From: Parapedobacter sp. SGR-10
Lineage (GTDB): Bacteria; Bacteroidota; Bacteroidia; Sphingobacteriales; Sphingobacteriaceae
DNA length: 64,000 nt
Assembly: GCF_011030405.1 (NCBI RefSeq)
Contig: NZ_JAAJTJ010000007.1
Span: forward strand, 89,948-153,947
Reading direction: 5' to 3'
Position numbers and translations under genes: made by a program. Numbering within the stretch: position 1 is the first letter of the stretch; every line of letters starts with the position of its first letter. The notes under the pieces are model-generated. The model worked only from the letters and a program-made list of their open reading frames with translations. It was not told the origin of the DNA and did not search any database. This document shows positions 26,729 through 36,150 of this stretch, piece after piece.

Positions 26729-28399
26729 ATGAAACAAAAAACAAAATATTTGTTAACGATAGTGGTACTGTTGTTAACGGGCTTTGTCTCTTGCAAAGAA
26801 GACAAAGGTATTACAAATTACTATCATAGGGTAAACCCGGTCATCGGTCTGACGGCTACATTGGATGGTTCCAGCAAAGAATTTTATCCGACCGAAGCCA
26901 GTCTCAAATCGAACGATATTCTTGTTGATTTTCCGTATTATTTTCCGGAAGAATCAAACGATCAGATTGATGTTTCGAAAGTAAAACTAGACATCGAATT
27001 TAATGAAGAGATCACGGTGCTGTCTCCGATCCCGGATCTTGTCGATTTGCGCAACCCTTTTGTCATCCAAATCGAAAATGCAGATGGTAAGAAAGAAGAT
27101 GTCAAGATCATAGCCGATGTAAAGAAAAGCAACCGGGCACAGATATTGAGTTTTTCGCTTCCCTCGGTGGGTTTGAATGGAACTATTGTCGAATCCATAG
27201 GAATGATCGGTATAGATCGGGGAAACCATGATCTGTCCAATGTGGTACCTCAGATTACCATTTCGGGGGGAGCGACTATTTCTCCCGATCCGAATATTGC
27301 CCAAAATTTTAATAATAGGCTAACCTACACGGTCACTGCGCAGGATGGCACACAAAGGATTTACTCTATTGAGGATCTCGCCGGTATTAATAATTTTGAA
27401 ATATCCAAAGGAGTAAATGTCGCTTCGTGGTTATCTACACCCAAGTACGATGGTGCGCAACGTGTTGCTTTTTTTACGGAAGAGGATGTGGAGTTGCTTG
27501 CTGCCCAAGGATTTGATCATATCCGGCTGTGTATAGATGAAGTATACCTGTGGGATGAATCTGGTCAAAAGATCCGGCCGTATGCCTTTGACCTGTTGCA
27601 CGATGCTATTGGCTGGTGTATCAAGCATAATATGCGGGTACTGGTCGATATGCACATCACGAGAAACCATAGGTTTACCAATACGGAAAATACTTTATTT
27701 ACCAATCCGGCTGAACCGGCCAAATTTGTGAAATTGTGGGAAGATCTCTCAGATGAATTGAAGCATTATCCAAATGCTCTGGTGGCTTATGAACTGCTTA
27801 ACGAGCCTGTGTCTGGCAATGCTGCAAATTGGAACAATGTGGCAGCTTTGGCCATCAATGCTATCCGGGCAAGGGAACCCGATCGGACGATTGTCGTGGG
27901 GGTATGTACGACAAATGGTTCAGTGAGATACGCCGAATTGAATTTGCCATCTAACCATCAGATTTTGCTCACTTATCACTTTTATGGGCCTTTTCTGCTC
28001 ACAGCCTATGGCTTACAATCTACTACCGGAGGACGTACGGATATCCCCATCCAATATCCGGGACAGCTCGTGCCCAATGAATGGATTAGTCAGTTGCCTG
28101 CAAACTGGCAGTCCACCGGAGCAAGGCACTACGACAGGGATGTGTTGGAGACCAGTTTATTGTCCGGTATAAATATGGCAAAGAGGTTGAATGCACCTGT
28201 CTTTGTCGGTGAATTTGGGACTTTGAATACTGTTCCGGAGCCAAGCAGGGCCAACTGGTATAGGGATGTAGTCTATATATTGGATAAGCATAACGTGCCT
28301 TATACCTCTTTCGATTACAAAGGAGCTGGATACAGCGTGGTTAATGAGAATCGTACCTTACGTTATCCTCATATCATAGATATTTTGACCGGAAAGTAG
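26729..28399 (+). CDS. DUF5018-GH5 fusion lipoprotein, endo-glycanase
   Basis: This 556-residue surface lipoprotein (Cys22 in FVSC, then KEDK, which fits the Bacteroidota surface-export signal) joins two N-terminal beta domains to a GH5 catalytic barrel. Residues 35-133 match the domain at 26147. Residues 136-216 look like DUF5018 (ISGGATISPDP, LTYTVTAQDGTQRIYSI). The barrel starts near 228 (GVNVASWLS). It shows VLVDMHI on strand three, the acid/base Glu359 in LLNEPV, YHFYGP and the nucleophile Glu495 in VGEFGT. All key GH5 residues are present. The substrate is a beta-linked glycan of unknown type. It is the last gene of unit B. Confidence 0.9.
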   Translation: MKQKTKYLLTIVVLLLTGFVSCKEDKGITNYYHRVNPVIGLTATLDGSSKEFYPTEASLKSNDILVDFPYYFPEESNDQIDVSKVKLDIEFNEEITVLSPIPDLVDLRNPFVIQIENADGKKEDVKIIADVKKSNRAQILSFSLPSVGLNGTIVESIGMIGIDRGNHDLSNVVPQITISGGATISPDPNIAQNFNNRLTYTVTAQDGTQRIYSIEDLAGINNFEISKGVNVASWLSTPKYDGAQRVAFFTEEDVELLAAQGFDHIRLCIDEVYLWDESGQKIRPYAFDLLHDAIGWCIKHNMRVLVDMHITRNHRFTNTENTLFTNPAEPAKFVKLWEDLSDELKHYPNALVAYELLNEPVSGNAANWNNVAALAINAIRAREPDRTIVVGVCTTNGSVRYAELNLPSNHQILLTYHFYGPFLLTAYGLQSTTGGRTDIPIQYPGQLVPNEWISQLPANWQSTGARHYDRDVLETSLLSGINMAKRLNAPVFVGEFGTLNTVPEPSRANWYRDVVYILDKHNVPYTSFDYKGAGYSVVNENRTLRYPHIIDILTGK

Positions 28400-28425
28400 T
28401 ATTTTATCGATACCTCATCGTTATT

Positions 28426-28456
28426 GTCCGTAGAGTTCCGTAAGGTCTCTACGGAC
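28426..28456. repeat. GTAGAG-type hairpin
   Basis: A perfect 10-bp stem pairs GTCCGTAGAG (28426-28435) with CTCTACGGAC (28447-28456) around an 11-base loop. It lies 27 bases after the GH5 stop and resembles the TAGAG hairpins at 17593 and 29222. Confidence 0.75.
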
Positions 28457-28485
28457 TTTATCCATTTTGACTTTTGAACATAGTA

Positions 28486-28510
28486 AGGTGGCCGTCAGGC
28501 TGCCTTTTTT
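28486..28510 (+). terminator. Rho-independent terminator after unit B
   Basis: AGGTGGCC (28486-28493) pairs with GGCTGCCT (28498-28505), including two G-T wobbles, around a four-base loop. The stem is followed by a T run to 28510. It separates the GH5 gene from the next sigma operon. Confidence 0.75.
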
Positions 28511-28602
28511 CATTACTCCCATCTCTGGTAGTAGTCGGAGAGGCTTCGTGGCAAAGTTGTTTTCACTTCGGATCAGATATTGGGTGTTTTCACCTATTCC
28601 TA

Positions 28603-28633
28603 TTGTGAATCTACTTTGTAATACTTACTTTTG
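28603..28633 (+). promoter_or_regulatory. Candidate housekeeping promoter for the second sigma/FecR pair
   Basis: TTG at 28603-28605 and TACTTTTG at 28626-28633 are spaced by 20 bases and match the Bacteroidota -33 and -7 elements (TTG and TAnnTTTG). Transcription would start near 28640, about 37 bases before the sigma ATG. Confidence 0.6.
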
Positions 28634-28676
28634 AGTAGTATTGGACTAACCGTAGGCAATTATAGATTTTTCTTAG

Positions 28677-29225
28677 ATGAAAAACATCCTCACCGAAATG
28701 CATGTAAAAGCCCTTTTTGAGCAATATTATATTGCTCTGGTAGAGTTTTCGTGGCATATCGTAAAATGTCGGGACACAGCATCGGACATTGTACAGGACA
28801 CCTTTGTCAAGGTTCTGGAAAGATTGGAAGAGTTGCCGTCACAAGAAAAAGCCCTAAAAAGTTATTTATATTCTTCTGTTCGGAACATTTCCCTCAATCA
28901 TATCCGACATCAGAAGATTGCTGACGGCTATCAGAAGTCCAACGAATGGAACGAAATGGATGAAACCTATATCCTTGATGCAATGATCTATGCGGAGACG
29001 GTCAATAATTTGCATAAGGCTATCAAAACCTTACCAAAATCCTGCCAAGAGGTTTGCAAACTGACCTATCTGGAAGGTAAGTCCAACAGTGAGGCTGCTG
29101 AATTGTGCGGCGTCTCCATCAATACCATAAAAACACAGAAAAGACGCTCCGTCGAACTACTCCGTCATCGGCTTGCTCCGATTTTCCATTCTTTAAAAGC
29201 ATTTGTTTTATTCTTTTTCGGGTAG
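28677..29225 (+). CDS. ECF (FecI-like) RNA polymerase sigma factor
   Basis: The 182-residue protein has sigma region 2 at about 12-80 (LFEQYYIALVEFSWHIV, then SDIVQDTFVKVLERL) and region 4 at about 112-168 (NSEAAELCGVSINTIKTQ). It should serve the FecR at 29378 and the STN-SusC at 30795. It is distinct from the other two sigma factors here, which suggests separate promoters for each locus. The stop codon TAG at 29223 lies within a palindromic repeat, as in the sigma gene at 17014. Confidence 0.95.
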   Translation: MKNILTEMHVKALFEQYYIALVEFSWHIVKCRDTASDIVQDTFVKVLERLEELPSQEKALKSYLYSSVRNISLNHIRHQKIADGYQKSNEWNEMDETYILDAMIYAETVNNLHKAIKTLPKSCQEVCKLTYLEGKSNSEAAELCGVSINTIKTQKRRSVELLRHRLAPIFHSLKAFVLFFFG

Positions 29226-29249
29226 AGGCACAATGTATTGTGTCGCTAT
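29222..29249. repeat. GTAGAG-type hairpin overlapping the sigma stop codon
   Basis: GTAGAGGCACAAT (29222-29234) pairs with ATTGTGTCGCTAT (29237-29249) with one mismatch and wobble pairs. The TAG stop codon of the sigma gene is part of the left arm. It is similar in form to the hairpin at 17593-17618. Confidence 0.7.
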
Positions 29250-29377
29250 GAAACAAGGGTGTGAAAAGGACGAAAAAAATATTTTTTTCAGCCTTTTCAC
29301 CCTTTTCCTTTTCACAAGTGTCTCATTAGGGAAGCAAGGGCAAAGAAGGTTGATCGCAAAGTTATATCTCAGAAACT

Positions 29378-30538
29378 ATGATACCAAAAGACGAACACTA
29401 TATAAGAGCAGCGGAACTTGTCGCACGATATCTAGAGGGGGATATTTCGGATGAGGAGCTCCGGGAGCTGATGGATACAGTCGAAAGATATCCATCATTG
29501 CGCTCGTGGGTGGAAAGCAAAGATATTTCTTTGGAGAAAATAAGGGAACGCCTTACTGAATATCAATCTTTTGATCTAGAAAAAGAGTGGCAGTCTGTTT
29601 TGGCTAGACGTGATACTATCCGAACACCGATGTACAAGAAGTGGTGGGCAATAGCTGCATCCATCATAGCGGTATGTCTGGTAGGTGGAGCTTTGTTGTT
29701 AAACAATAAAGAGTCTACAAATAAAATTGCCGATACTTCATCACCGCAGATCGAAATCGTTCCGGGCCGGGAAATAGCAACCTTAACACTTTCTGATGGT
29801 TCGACCGTCCAGTTGGGAGAAGCTGGAAGGAATATGGTAGTGGATGGAAATACCACATTGGATGTCACGGGTGATATGTTGGATTACCGACAGGCCAAAG
29901 ATGCAGAAGCACATATTCACAAACTCCGCGTTCCGTTGGGCGGTACCTATCATATACAGTTGGCAGACGGTACCAAAGTTTGGTTGAATGCAGACTCTGA
30001 ACTGGAATTTCCGGCGTCCTTTGTCGGCAACGAAAGACCTGTAAAGGTACGGGGGGAAGCCTATTTTGAAATTGCCAAGGATCCATCCAGACCGTTTAAG
30101 GTAGAGGTAGGAGATACGGAAGTAGAGGCTTTGGGTACAGCATTCAATATCAATACACACTTGTATCAAGGAAAAATTAAAACTATACTGACAGAAGGAA
30201 AGATCAAGGTAAGTACCAATGGGGAGTATAAGGTCATCGAACACGGTTATGAAACGATCAGTGGCCAAGGAAATATTACTATAGGGAAAGCTGATCTAGA
30301 GGAAGCCTTGGCTTGGAAAGATGGTTATTTCTATTTTAATAGCAAAAGTCTGAAAGAAGTGCTGGAAGATGTTGCCCGTTGGTACAAAGTGGATGTAGAC
30401 ATACGTCCTGTACTTTCAGACAAGCGATATGTCGGGGGTATCAAAAAAAGTGAATCAATCGCTGCGGTATGCTCAGTATTGAGTGACCTGACTTCCTACA
30501 ATATTGCTTTGGAAAATAAAAAGTTGGTGGTGAGGTAA
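29378..30538 (+). CDS. FecR-family anti-sigma factor
   Basis: The 386-residue protein has a cytoplasmic N-terminal part (1-85), one membrane helix at about 88-109 (WAIAASIIAVCLVGGALLL), and a periplasmic FecR domain with LRVPLGGTYHIQLADGT, VWLNADSELEFP and VKVRGEAYFEI. The C-terminal DUF4974 domain includes FYFNSKSLKEVLEDVARWY. It would inhibit the sigma factor encoded 152 bases upstream. No convincing gene lies in that gap. Confidence 0.94.
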   Translation: MIPKDEHYIRAAELVARYLEGDISDEELRELMDTVERYPSLRSWVESKDISLEKIRERLTEYQSFDLEKEWQSVLARRDTIRTPMYKKWWAIAASIIAVCLVGGALLLNNKESTNKIADTSSPQIEIVPGREIATLTLSDGSTVQLGEAGRNMVVDGNTTLDVTGDMLDYRQAKDAEAHIHKLRVPLGGTYHIQLADGTKVWLNADSELEFPASFVGNERPVKVRGEAYFEIAKDPSRPFKVEVGDTEVEALGTAFNINTHLYQGKIKTILTEGKIKVSTNGEYKVIEHGYETISGQGNITIGKADLEEALAWKDGYFYFNSKSLKEVLEDVARWYKVDVDIRPVLSDKRYVGGIKKSESIAAVCSVLSDLTSYNIALENKKLVVR

Positions 30539-30700
30539 CATTTATCGGGAGACGTTTGTGTCCAAGCTCAAAAGTAATAACTGGCCTATGCCTAAGCTGT
30601 GTACCTTAGGGATAAAATAAAAAGTATTAAACAATAAAAAACCAATAAAATTATGAGAAAAATGGAAAAACGAGAATGAAGAGAAGATAAAAGGGTGGAA

Positions 30701-30726
30701 ACTGGGAGTACGGCCATACTCCCAGT
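30701..30726 (+). terminator. Hairpin between FecR and SusC
   Basis: A perfect 10-bp stem pairs ACTGGGAGTA (30701-30710) with TACTCCCAGT (30717-30726) around CGGCCA, followed by AAAAAGACC rather than a T run. It could be a partial terminator or an mRNA processing and stability element that lets SusC be expressed more than FecR. Confidence 0.6.
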
Positions 30727-30794
30727 AAAAAGACCAAGAATATAAACTAACTGTGTTAATTAATTTACGTATAAATCTTAATCTATACAAAGAT

Positions 30795-33700
30795 ATGTAT
30801 AATATCCGTATGAGACAACGGTATAAGGATCGTTGTATTTATCTATCCAAAATATTCCTTGCTATGAAATTGACCATTGTTTTTGTGTTGATTGCTACAT
30901 TGAATGCTATGTCAACAGGTCTGGCCCAGACAGTGTCATTACGATTGAGAAACACCTCGTTGGAAGAAGCTTTTTCTTCTATCCGGAAACAGACGGGCTA
31001 TCGTTTTATCTATCAAGCTGAGGTGTTGAAAAATACCGAAAAGGTGAATGTAGAGCTATCAAATGTACCGTTGAAGACTGCTTTGGACAAACTTGTAGAA
31101 AACAAACCGCTAACTTATCAACTGCATGATGGCACCATTGTAATCAAAGCTGCACAAAAGCATATAGAAAAATCAACTTCAGATATCTTGCAACAAGTTT
31201 TTTCGGGAACGATAACGGACAGGCTTGGAGAAAAACTTTCAGGTGTTACGATTCGAAATCAACGTACGGGCAATTCGGCTGTGAGTAGGGAAAATGGCTA
31301 TTTTGAATTGACCAATGTGCAGCTCAATGATGAGTTGGTGTTTTCGTTGATCGGACACAAGTCTTATAAACTAAGAGTTGTGGACTACAAAGTGCAGAAT
31401 ATTGTGCTTTTGCAAGAAGACCAGGGTTTGGATGAGGTTGTGGTTGTCGGTTACGGCTCTGTGGCTAAGGAGGAGCTGACTGGTTCAGTCGCGCAGGTCA
31501 ATATGAGCGAAGTAACAAAAGCGCCTGTGGCCTCCTTTATGGAGGCTTTGGCCGGAAGGGTTGCCGGCGTACAGGTATCTGCCATGGACGGCCAACCCGG
31601 CGAGGAGCTGAATATTGTGATCAGAGGTGCAGGCTCGCTTACGCAAAATACCGAACCATTATACGTGATCGACGGCTTCCCTATGGAAGAATTCCTTGCA
31701 AGTTCGCTGAATCCCGAAGAGATAGAGTCTATCAATGTGTTGAAGGATGCATCTGCAACAGCAATTTATGGCGCTCGTGCATCGAACGGTGTAGTGATGA
31801 TCCAGACGAAAAAGGGTAAGGAAGGCCGCCCTGTTGTTACGTTGAATAGTTCCCTGGGATATCAGGAGGTAGGGAATCGAATGGAGATGATGTCTCCTTA
31901 TGAGTTTGTGAAATACCATGCCGAGCGAAACCCTACGGTAACCCAGGGCCGCTATTTCCAAAACGGCAGAACATTGGAAACATACAGAGATATGGCCGGC
32001 ATAGATTGGCAAGGCCAATTATTTCAGCGTAAGCCTACTATCATAAATAATCTTGCGATACGCGGCGGGACTGCTAATACCAAATATTCGATATCCGGCT
32101 CAACATACAATCAGGAAGGCGTCGTACTCAATACAGGTTTTAAAAGATACCAAGGGAGAGTTTCGGTAGACCAGGTTATATCTAATAAACTAGATGTCGG
32201 TATCAATGTAAACAAGAGCCTGCTTGATGCCTACGGTGTACAGGCTGCAACTGGGTCTGAAAGCAATCCGACCAATTTCCTGTTCTATAATGCCTGGGGA
32301 TACAGGCCTATTAGCGGAAGGGATGACTTAGACCTGGAAGATGAGGATTTTGATCCCGACAATATTACGACTTCTGAAGAACGGATGAATCCTATTGTTA
32401 CAGCAGAAAATACCAATCGCAATTATGCCACGGATGCGTTCAGTGCTGTTGCGTTTATCAATTATGAGATCATAAAAGGACTGAAATGGCGGACAACAGG
32501 AAACTACAGCAACCGTAAATTCGTAGGAGACGTATTTTATAACTCCAGGACGCCTCAAGGAAACCCACACAATCAGAATAACAGGAGAGGTATCAATGGA
32601 AGTGTACGCTACGATGAACGCAGCACCTGGTCCAGTGAAAGTACTTTGACATATGACAAACAATTCAAGCGCGGGAACCGTCTCAACGCGATGGCCGGAT
32701 TTTCCGCAGTATCCATGGATCAACGGATATTTGGAGTAGCTGTACAGAACATACCGAATGAAGAACTTGATCTATCGGGATTTGACGAGGGTACACCATA
32801 TTCCAGTCCTGCATCTATAACCAATTATACGTTGGCGTCATTTTTTGGCCGTTTACGTTATAGTTTTCGCTATTCTAAATATGTCGTAGAAGCGGTGTTT
32901 AGAAGTGATGGATCTTCAAAGTTTGCCCCGGGGAATAAATGGGGATTTTTCCCTTCCGGTTCTTTTGCCTGGAATATGAAAAGAGAATCTTTCCTGAAGG
33001 ATTTTGCACCTATTACAGTATCCAAGCTTCGCGTTAGCTATGGTCATACCGGTAATAACCGTGTGAGCAACTTTGCATATTTGTCCAGTCTTTCGTTCCC
33101 GCTGACCAATTCCTATTCTTTTAATAATGCCTATCCTACGAAAGGAATGATCCCCAACGATTTGGGGAATTATGATCTTCGATGGGAAAATACGGAACAG
33201 ATCGATATCGGGTACGATGTCGGATTATGGAAAGACAGGGTGAAATTTACGGTGGATCTTTATCAGCGGAACGCCAGGAACCTGTTGCTGGATGCCAAAC
33301 TGCCCTTAACAACGGGTTTTGAATCGGCCTTCCGAAACATAGGCAGGTTAAGAAACCGTGGTTTGGAGATGAGCTTGAATGTCCAGCATATCCAGACAAA
33401 AGATTTTCAGTGGTCAAGCAGTGTCAACATCAGCTTTAATGACAATAGAGTCGTGGAATTGACAGACAACCAGACCAATTTGTTTTCTTATACAAAATTT
33501 GTGAACCAGTACGACAGTTCTCCCTTGTATGTAGCTCAGATAGGGCAGCCGGCAGCCATGTTTTATGGATATATCTTTGATGGGGTGTATCAGTATACAG
33601 ACTTTGACAGCCCCGCTCCCGATGTGTATACATTAAAAAGCCATATTCCGGACAATGGGGATCCGAATGTACAACCTGGGGATATCAAATACCGGGATCT

Positions 33701-34256
33701 GAATGGAGATGGAACGGTGAACGGATTTGACCAGACGATTATCGGGAGGGGAATGCCTGTTCATGTAGGAGGATTTAACAATAATCTCACCTACAAAGGG
33801 TTTGATCTGAATGTGTTTTTTCAGTGGTCATACGGAAACGATATCTTCAATGCCAATCGCTTGTTTTTAGAAGGCAACGGGCTATTGCGGACCGATCTGA
33901 ACCAGTTTGCCTCTTATATAGATCGTTGGTCACCTGAAAACCCTACCAATAGCAATTACAGGGCCAATGGCCAAGGGCCTCTGGGGAGGTTTTCCTCACG
34001 TACCGTAGAGGATGGCTCCTATCTGCGGCTCAAGACGGTTTCGTTGGGCTATGAGCTGCCCAAACATATAGTGAACAGGGCCCGCATTTCGCGTTTGAGA
34101 CTGAATCTGTCTGCCCAAAATGTCCTCACCTGGACGAAATATTCCGGGATGGATCCGGAAGTGTCTGTACGCAATTCCATACTGACACCGGGCTTTGATT
34201 ATTCGGCGTATCCGGCAGCGAGAACACTGGTTTTTGGCTTGAATGCAACATTTTAG
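30795..34256 (+). CDS. SusC/RagA-type TonB-dependent transporter with STN signalling domain
   Basis: I start at the ATG at 30795; the frame extends to a GTG at 30753 but that leader has no support. The 1153-residue protein has a signal segment (about 24-45, ending GLAQ) and an STN domain at about 46-118 (TVSLRLRNTSLEEAFSSIRK). A regulatory-like sandwich contains LSGVTIRNQRTGNS, followed by the TonB box GLDEVVVVGYG. The plug has PLYVIDGFP and VLKDASATAIYGARASNGV. The barrel differs from those at 21028 and 55270, although its N-terminal module is nearly the same as that of 55270. It pairs with the SusD 29 bases downstream. Confidence 0.95.
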   Translation: MYNIRMRQRYKDRCIYLSKIFLAMKLTIVFVLIATLNAMSTGLAQTVSLRLRNTSLEEAFSSIRKQTGYRFIYQAEVLKNTEKVNVELSNVPLKTALDKLVENKPLTYQLHDGTIVIKAAQKHIEKSTSDILQQVFSGTITDRLGEKLSGVTIRNQRTGNSAVSRENGYFELTNVQLNDELVFSLIGHKSYKLRVVDYKVQNIVLLQEDQGLDEVVVVGYGSVAKEELTGSVAQVNMSEVTKAPVASFMEALAGRVAGVQVSAMDGQPGEELNIVIRGAGSLTQNTEPLYVIDGFPMEEFLASSLNPEEIESINVLKDASATAIYGARASNGVVMIQTKKGKEGRPVVTLNSSLGYQEVGNRMEMMSPYEFVKYHAERNPTVTQGRYFQNGRTLETYRDMAGIDWQGQLFQRKPTIINNLAIRGGTANTKYSISGSTYNQEGVVLNTGFKRYQGRVSVDQVISNKLDVGINVNKSLLDAYGVQAATGSESNPTNFLFYNAWGYRPISGRDDLDLEDEDFDPDNITTSEERMNPIVTAENTNRNYATDAFSAVAFINYEIIKGLKWRTTGNYSNRKFVGDVFYNSRTPQGNPHNQNNRRGINGSVRYDERSTWSSESTLTYDKQFKRGNRLNAMAGFSAVSMDQRIFGVAVQNIPNEELDLSGFDEGTPYSSPASITNYTLASFFGRLRYSFRYSKYVVEAVFRSDGSSKFAPGNKWGFFPSGSFAWNMKRESFLKDFAPITVSKLRVSYGHTGNNRVSNFAYLSSLSFPLTNSYSFNNAYPTKGMIPNDLGNYDLRWENTEQIDIGYDVGLWKDRVKFTVDLYQRNARNLLLDAKLPLTTGFESAFRNIGRLRNRGLEMSLNVQHIQTKDFQWSSSVNISFNDNRVVELTDNQTNLFSYTKFVNQYDSSPLYVAQIGQPAAMFYGYIFDGVYQYTDFDSPAPDVYTLKSHIPDNGDPNVQPGDIKYRDLNGDGTVNGFDQTIIGRGMPVHVGGFNNNLTYKGFDLNVFFQWSYGNDIFNANRLFLEGNGLLRTDLNQFASYIDRWSPENPTNSNYRANGQGPLGRFSSRTVEDGSYLRLKTVSLGYELPKHIVNRARISRLRLNLSAQNVLTWTKYSGMDPEVSVRNSILTPGFDYSAYPAARTLVFGLNATF

Positions 34257-34285
34257 ATAAGTATTGACTTTAAAGATATAAAGAC

Positions 34286-36118
34286 ATGAAAAAAATAGCT
34301 TATTGTTTATTGGTAGTGATGCTTACAGGATTTGTTTCCTGCAAGAAGTTTCTCGATACTACTCCCAGAGACTTTGTTTCACCCGTAACGTATTACGAGA
34401 CAGAAGAGCATCTGACCTTTGCTCTGGCTGGAGTATACGACATATTGGGTACGAGTTACCTATACCGTACCTGGTATATTTCCCGCTTGGGGTTGGAGGC
34501 GGATGAAGGATGTTACAATCCTGCTACGGTCACCTCCGGCCCCCAAGTGTACAATTTTTCGGCCGGAGATGCAGCAATTGAAGGTTTTTGGCAAGCTCTT
34601 TATATGGGCATCTACCGAGCCAATGCATTGCTGGCAAATGTCGATAAAAACGAAGCCATAGATGTAGCTGTCCGCAACCGGGTACGTGGAGAAGCGTTGT
34701 TTCTCAGAGCGTATTATTATTTTTTGTTGGTACAGAATTTTGGTGGTGTCCCTCTCATCTTAGAACCAACGATGAGTGCAAGTGGGAATGAGGTACCGCG
34801 TACTCCTGCAGTACAGGTTTATAACCAGATCATCGCTGATATGGAAACAGCGGAAGAGCTTGTTCTACCTATACAGGAGTTGGGGTACGGAGGTCAGGTT
34901 AACAAATCTGCCGTGCGTGGCATATTGGCCCGGGTTTGCTTATACATGGCAGGCAACCCGGTCAAAGACGTATCAAAATATGAACGGGTGAAATATTGGG
35001 CAAGTAAAGTGATGGATGATACAGAGGCTAACCATAAACTCAATCCGGATTATGCGGATGTTTTTATCAAATACGCACGTGATGAATACGATATCGGAGA
35101 AAGTCTGTTTGAAGTTGAGTTTTGGGGCAATAACTCCGGAGCGGAGCTGGAGACGGGGCAGGTAGGAGCCTGGATCGGTATTACCGTATCTGCAGCAGCA
35201 GCCGAGGCCAATCCTGCTTTGGGTGTGGCGGCAGGGTATGTAAATAGTACCAAAAAATTATATGATCTATACGATGACGGGGACGTGAGACGTGATTGGG
35301 CGATTTCCAACTTTACCTATGCAAGTAATGGAACCAAAGCTCCTATAACAAGCACAACAGCGGCATCTTACTATAACCGAAAAGCGGCAAAATACCGAAG
35401 AGAGTATGAATTGGTATCGCCAAAAACGAATAATGCTACACCGATCAATTGGCCCATTCTACGTTTTTCGGACGTCTTACTGATGTATGCCGAGGCAGAA
35501 AACGAAATAAATAATGGGCCTACTCAATCTGCAATAGATGCGGTAAATCTGGTGAGACAAAGGGCTTGGTCATCTGGAATTAAAACCATTACCGTAACCT
35601 CTGGCGGAAATGATTATACTGCTGCTCCTACGGTAAGCTTTGTTGGAGGAGGTGGAGAAGGAGCGCAAGCGATAGCATCCATCTCCAATGGACAGGTTCA
35701 ATCCGTGACGTTAGGATTTGATGCAGTGACGGGGTTAAAGGCAGGGAAAGGATATAGCAGCGAGCCTACGGTTGTTTTCTCTGGAGGAGGTGGTTCCGGG
35801 GCAACTGCAACTGCTTCTATACATAGAATCACTGATGCTGACATCTCTCCTTCATTGGACAAAAATGACTTTCTGGAGTTGATTCGGGAGGAGCGTTCGC
35901 GAGAACTGTGTTTTGAGGCATTACGCAAGCCGGATCTGATTCGGTGGGGGATTTTTGAGTTTGTGATGACGAATATGAAGAACCAGATGGCGACAGACAT
36001 TCCCGGAAGCCACTTGTCCCTTGCTTTTCGGAATGTGACAAGCAGGCATGTGATTTTTCCTATTCCTTCCAAAGATATGACATTGAACAGGGCCCTGGAA
36101 CAGAACCCAGGTTGGTAA
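34286..36118 (+). CDS. SusD/RagB-family lipoprotein with an inserted glycine-rich beta repeat domain
   Basis: This 610-residue SusD has a lipobox at FVSC (Cys19), then KKFLDTTPRDFVS. The TPR region has GEALFLRAYYYFLLVQNFGGVPL, and the C-terminal family block IREERSRELCFEALRKPDLIRWG is at about 530-552. Between the VNLVRQRAW helix and that block, residues 432-514 form an insertion that other SusD proteins here lack. It holds two copies of a motif: G-N-D-Y-T-A-A-P-T-V-S-F with GGGGEGAQAIA, then GKGYSSEPTVVF with GGGGSGATATA. Such repeats are known from phage and surface proteins as beta-rich, often glycan-contacting parts. The frame is intact through the insertion. Confidence 0.93.
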   Translation: MKKIAYCLLVVMLTGFVSCKKFLDTTPRDFVSPVTYYETEEHLTFALAGVYDILGTSYLYRTWYISRLGLEADEGCYNPATVTSGPQVYNFSAGDAAIEGFWQALYMGIYRANALLANVDKNEAIDVAVRNRVRGEALFLRAYYYFLLVQNFGGVPLILEPTMSASGNEVPRTPAVQVYNQIIADMETAEELVLPIQELGYGGQVNKSAVRGILARVCLYMAGNPVKDVSKYERVKYWASKVMDDTEANHKLNPDYADVFIKYARDEYDIGESLFEVEFWGNNSGAELETGQVGAWIGITVSAAAAEANPALGVAAGYVNSTKKLYDLYDDGDVRRDWAISNFTYASNGTKAPITSTTAASYYNRKAAKYRREYELVSPKTNNATPINWPILRFSDVLLMYAEAENEINNGPTQSAIDAVNLVRQRAWSSGIKTITVTSGGNDYTAAPTVSFVGGGGEGAQAIASISNGQVQSVTLGFDAVTGLKAGKGYSSEPTVVFSGGGGSGATATASIHRITDADISPSLDKNDFLELIREERSRELCFEALRKPDLIRWGIFEFVMTNMKNQMATDIPGSHLSLAFRNVTSRHVIFPIPSKDMTLNRALEQNPGW

Positions 36119-36150
36119 TATTGGCAATATAAACCTTAAAACGAAATAAA

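Noticed and set aside
29203..29454. Short plus-strand frame with a hydrophobic stretch between sigma and FecR
   Set aside because: It overlaps the end of the sigma gene and the start of FecR in another frame and crosses the palindromic repeat; no family features.
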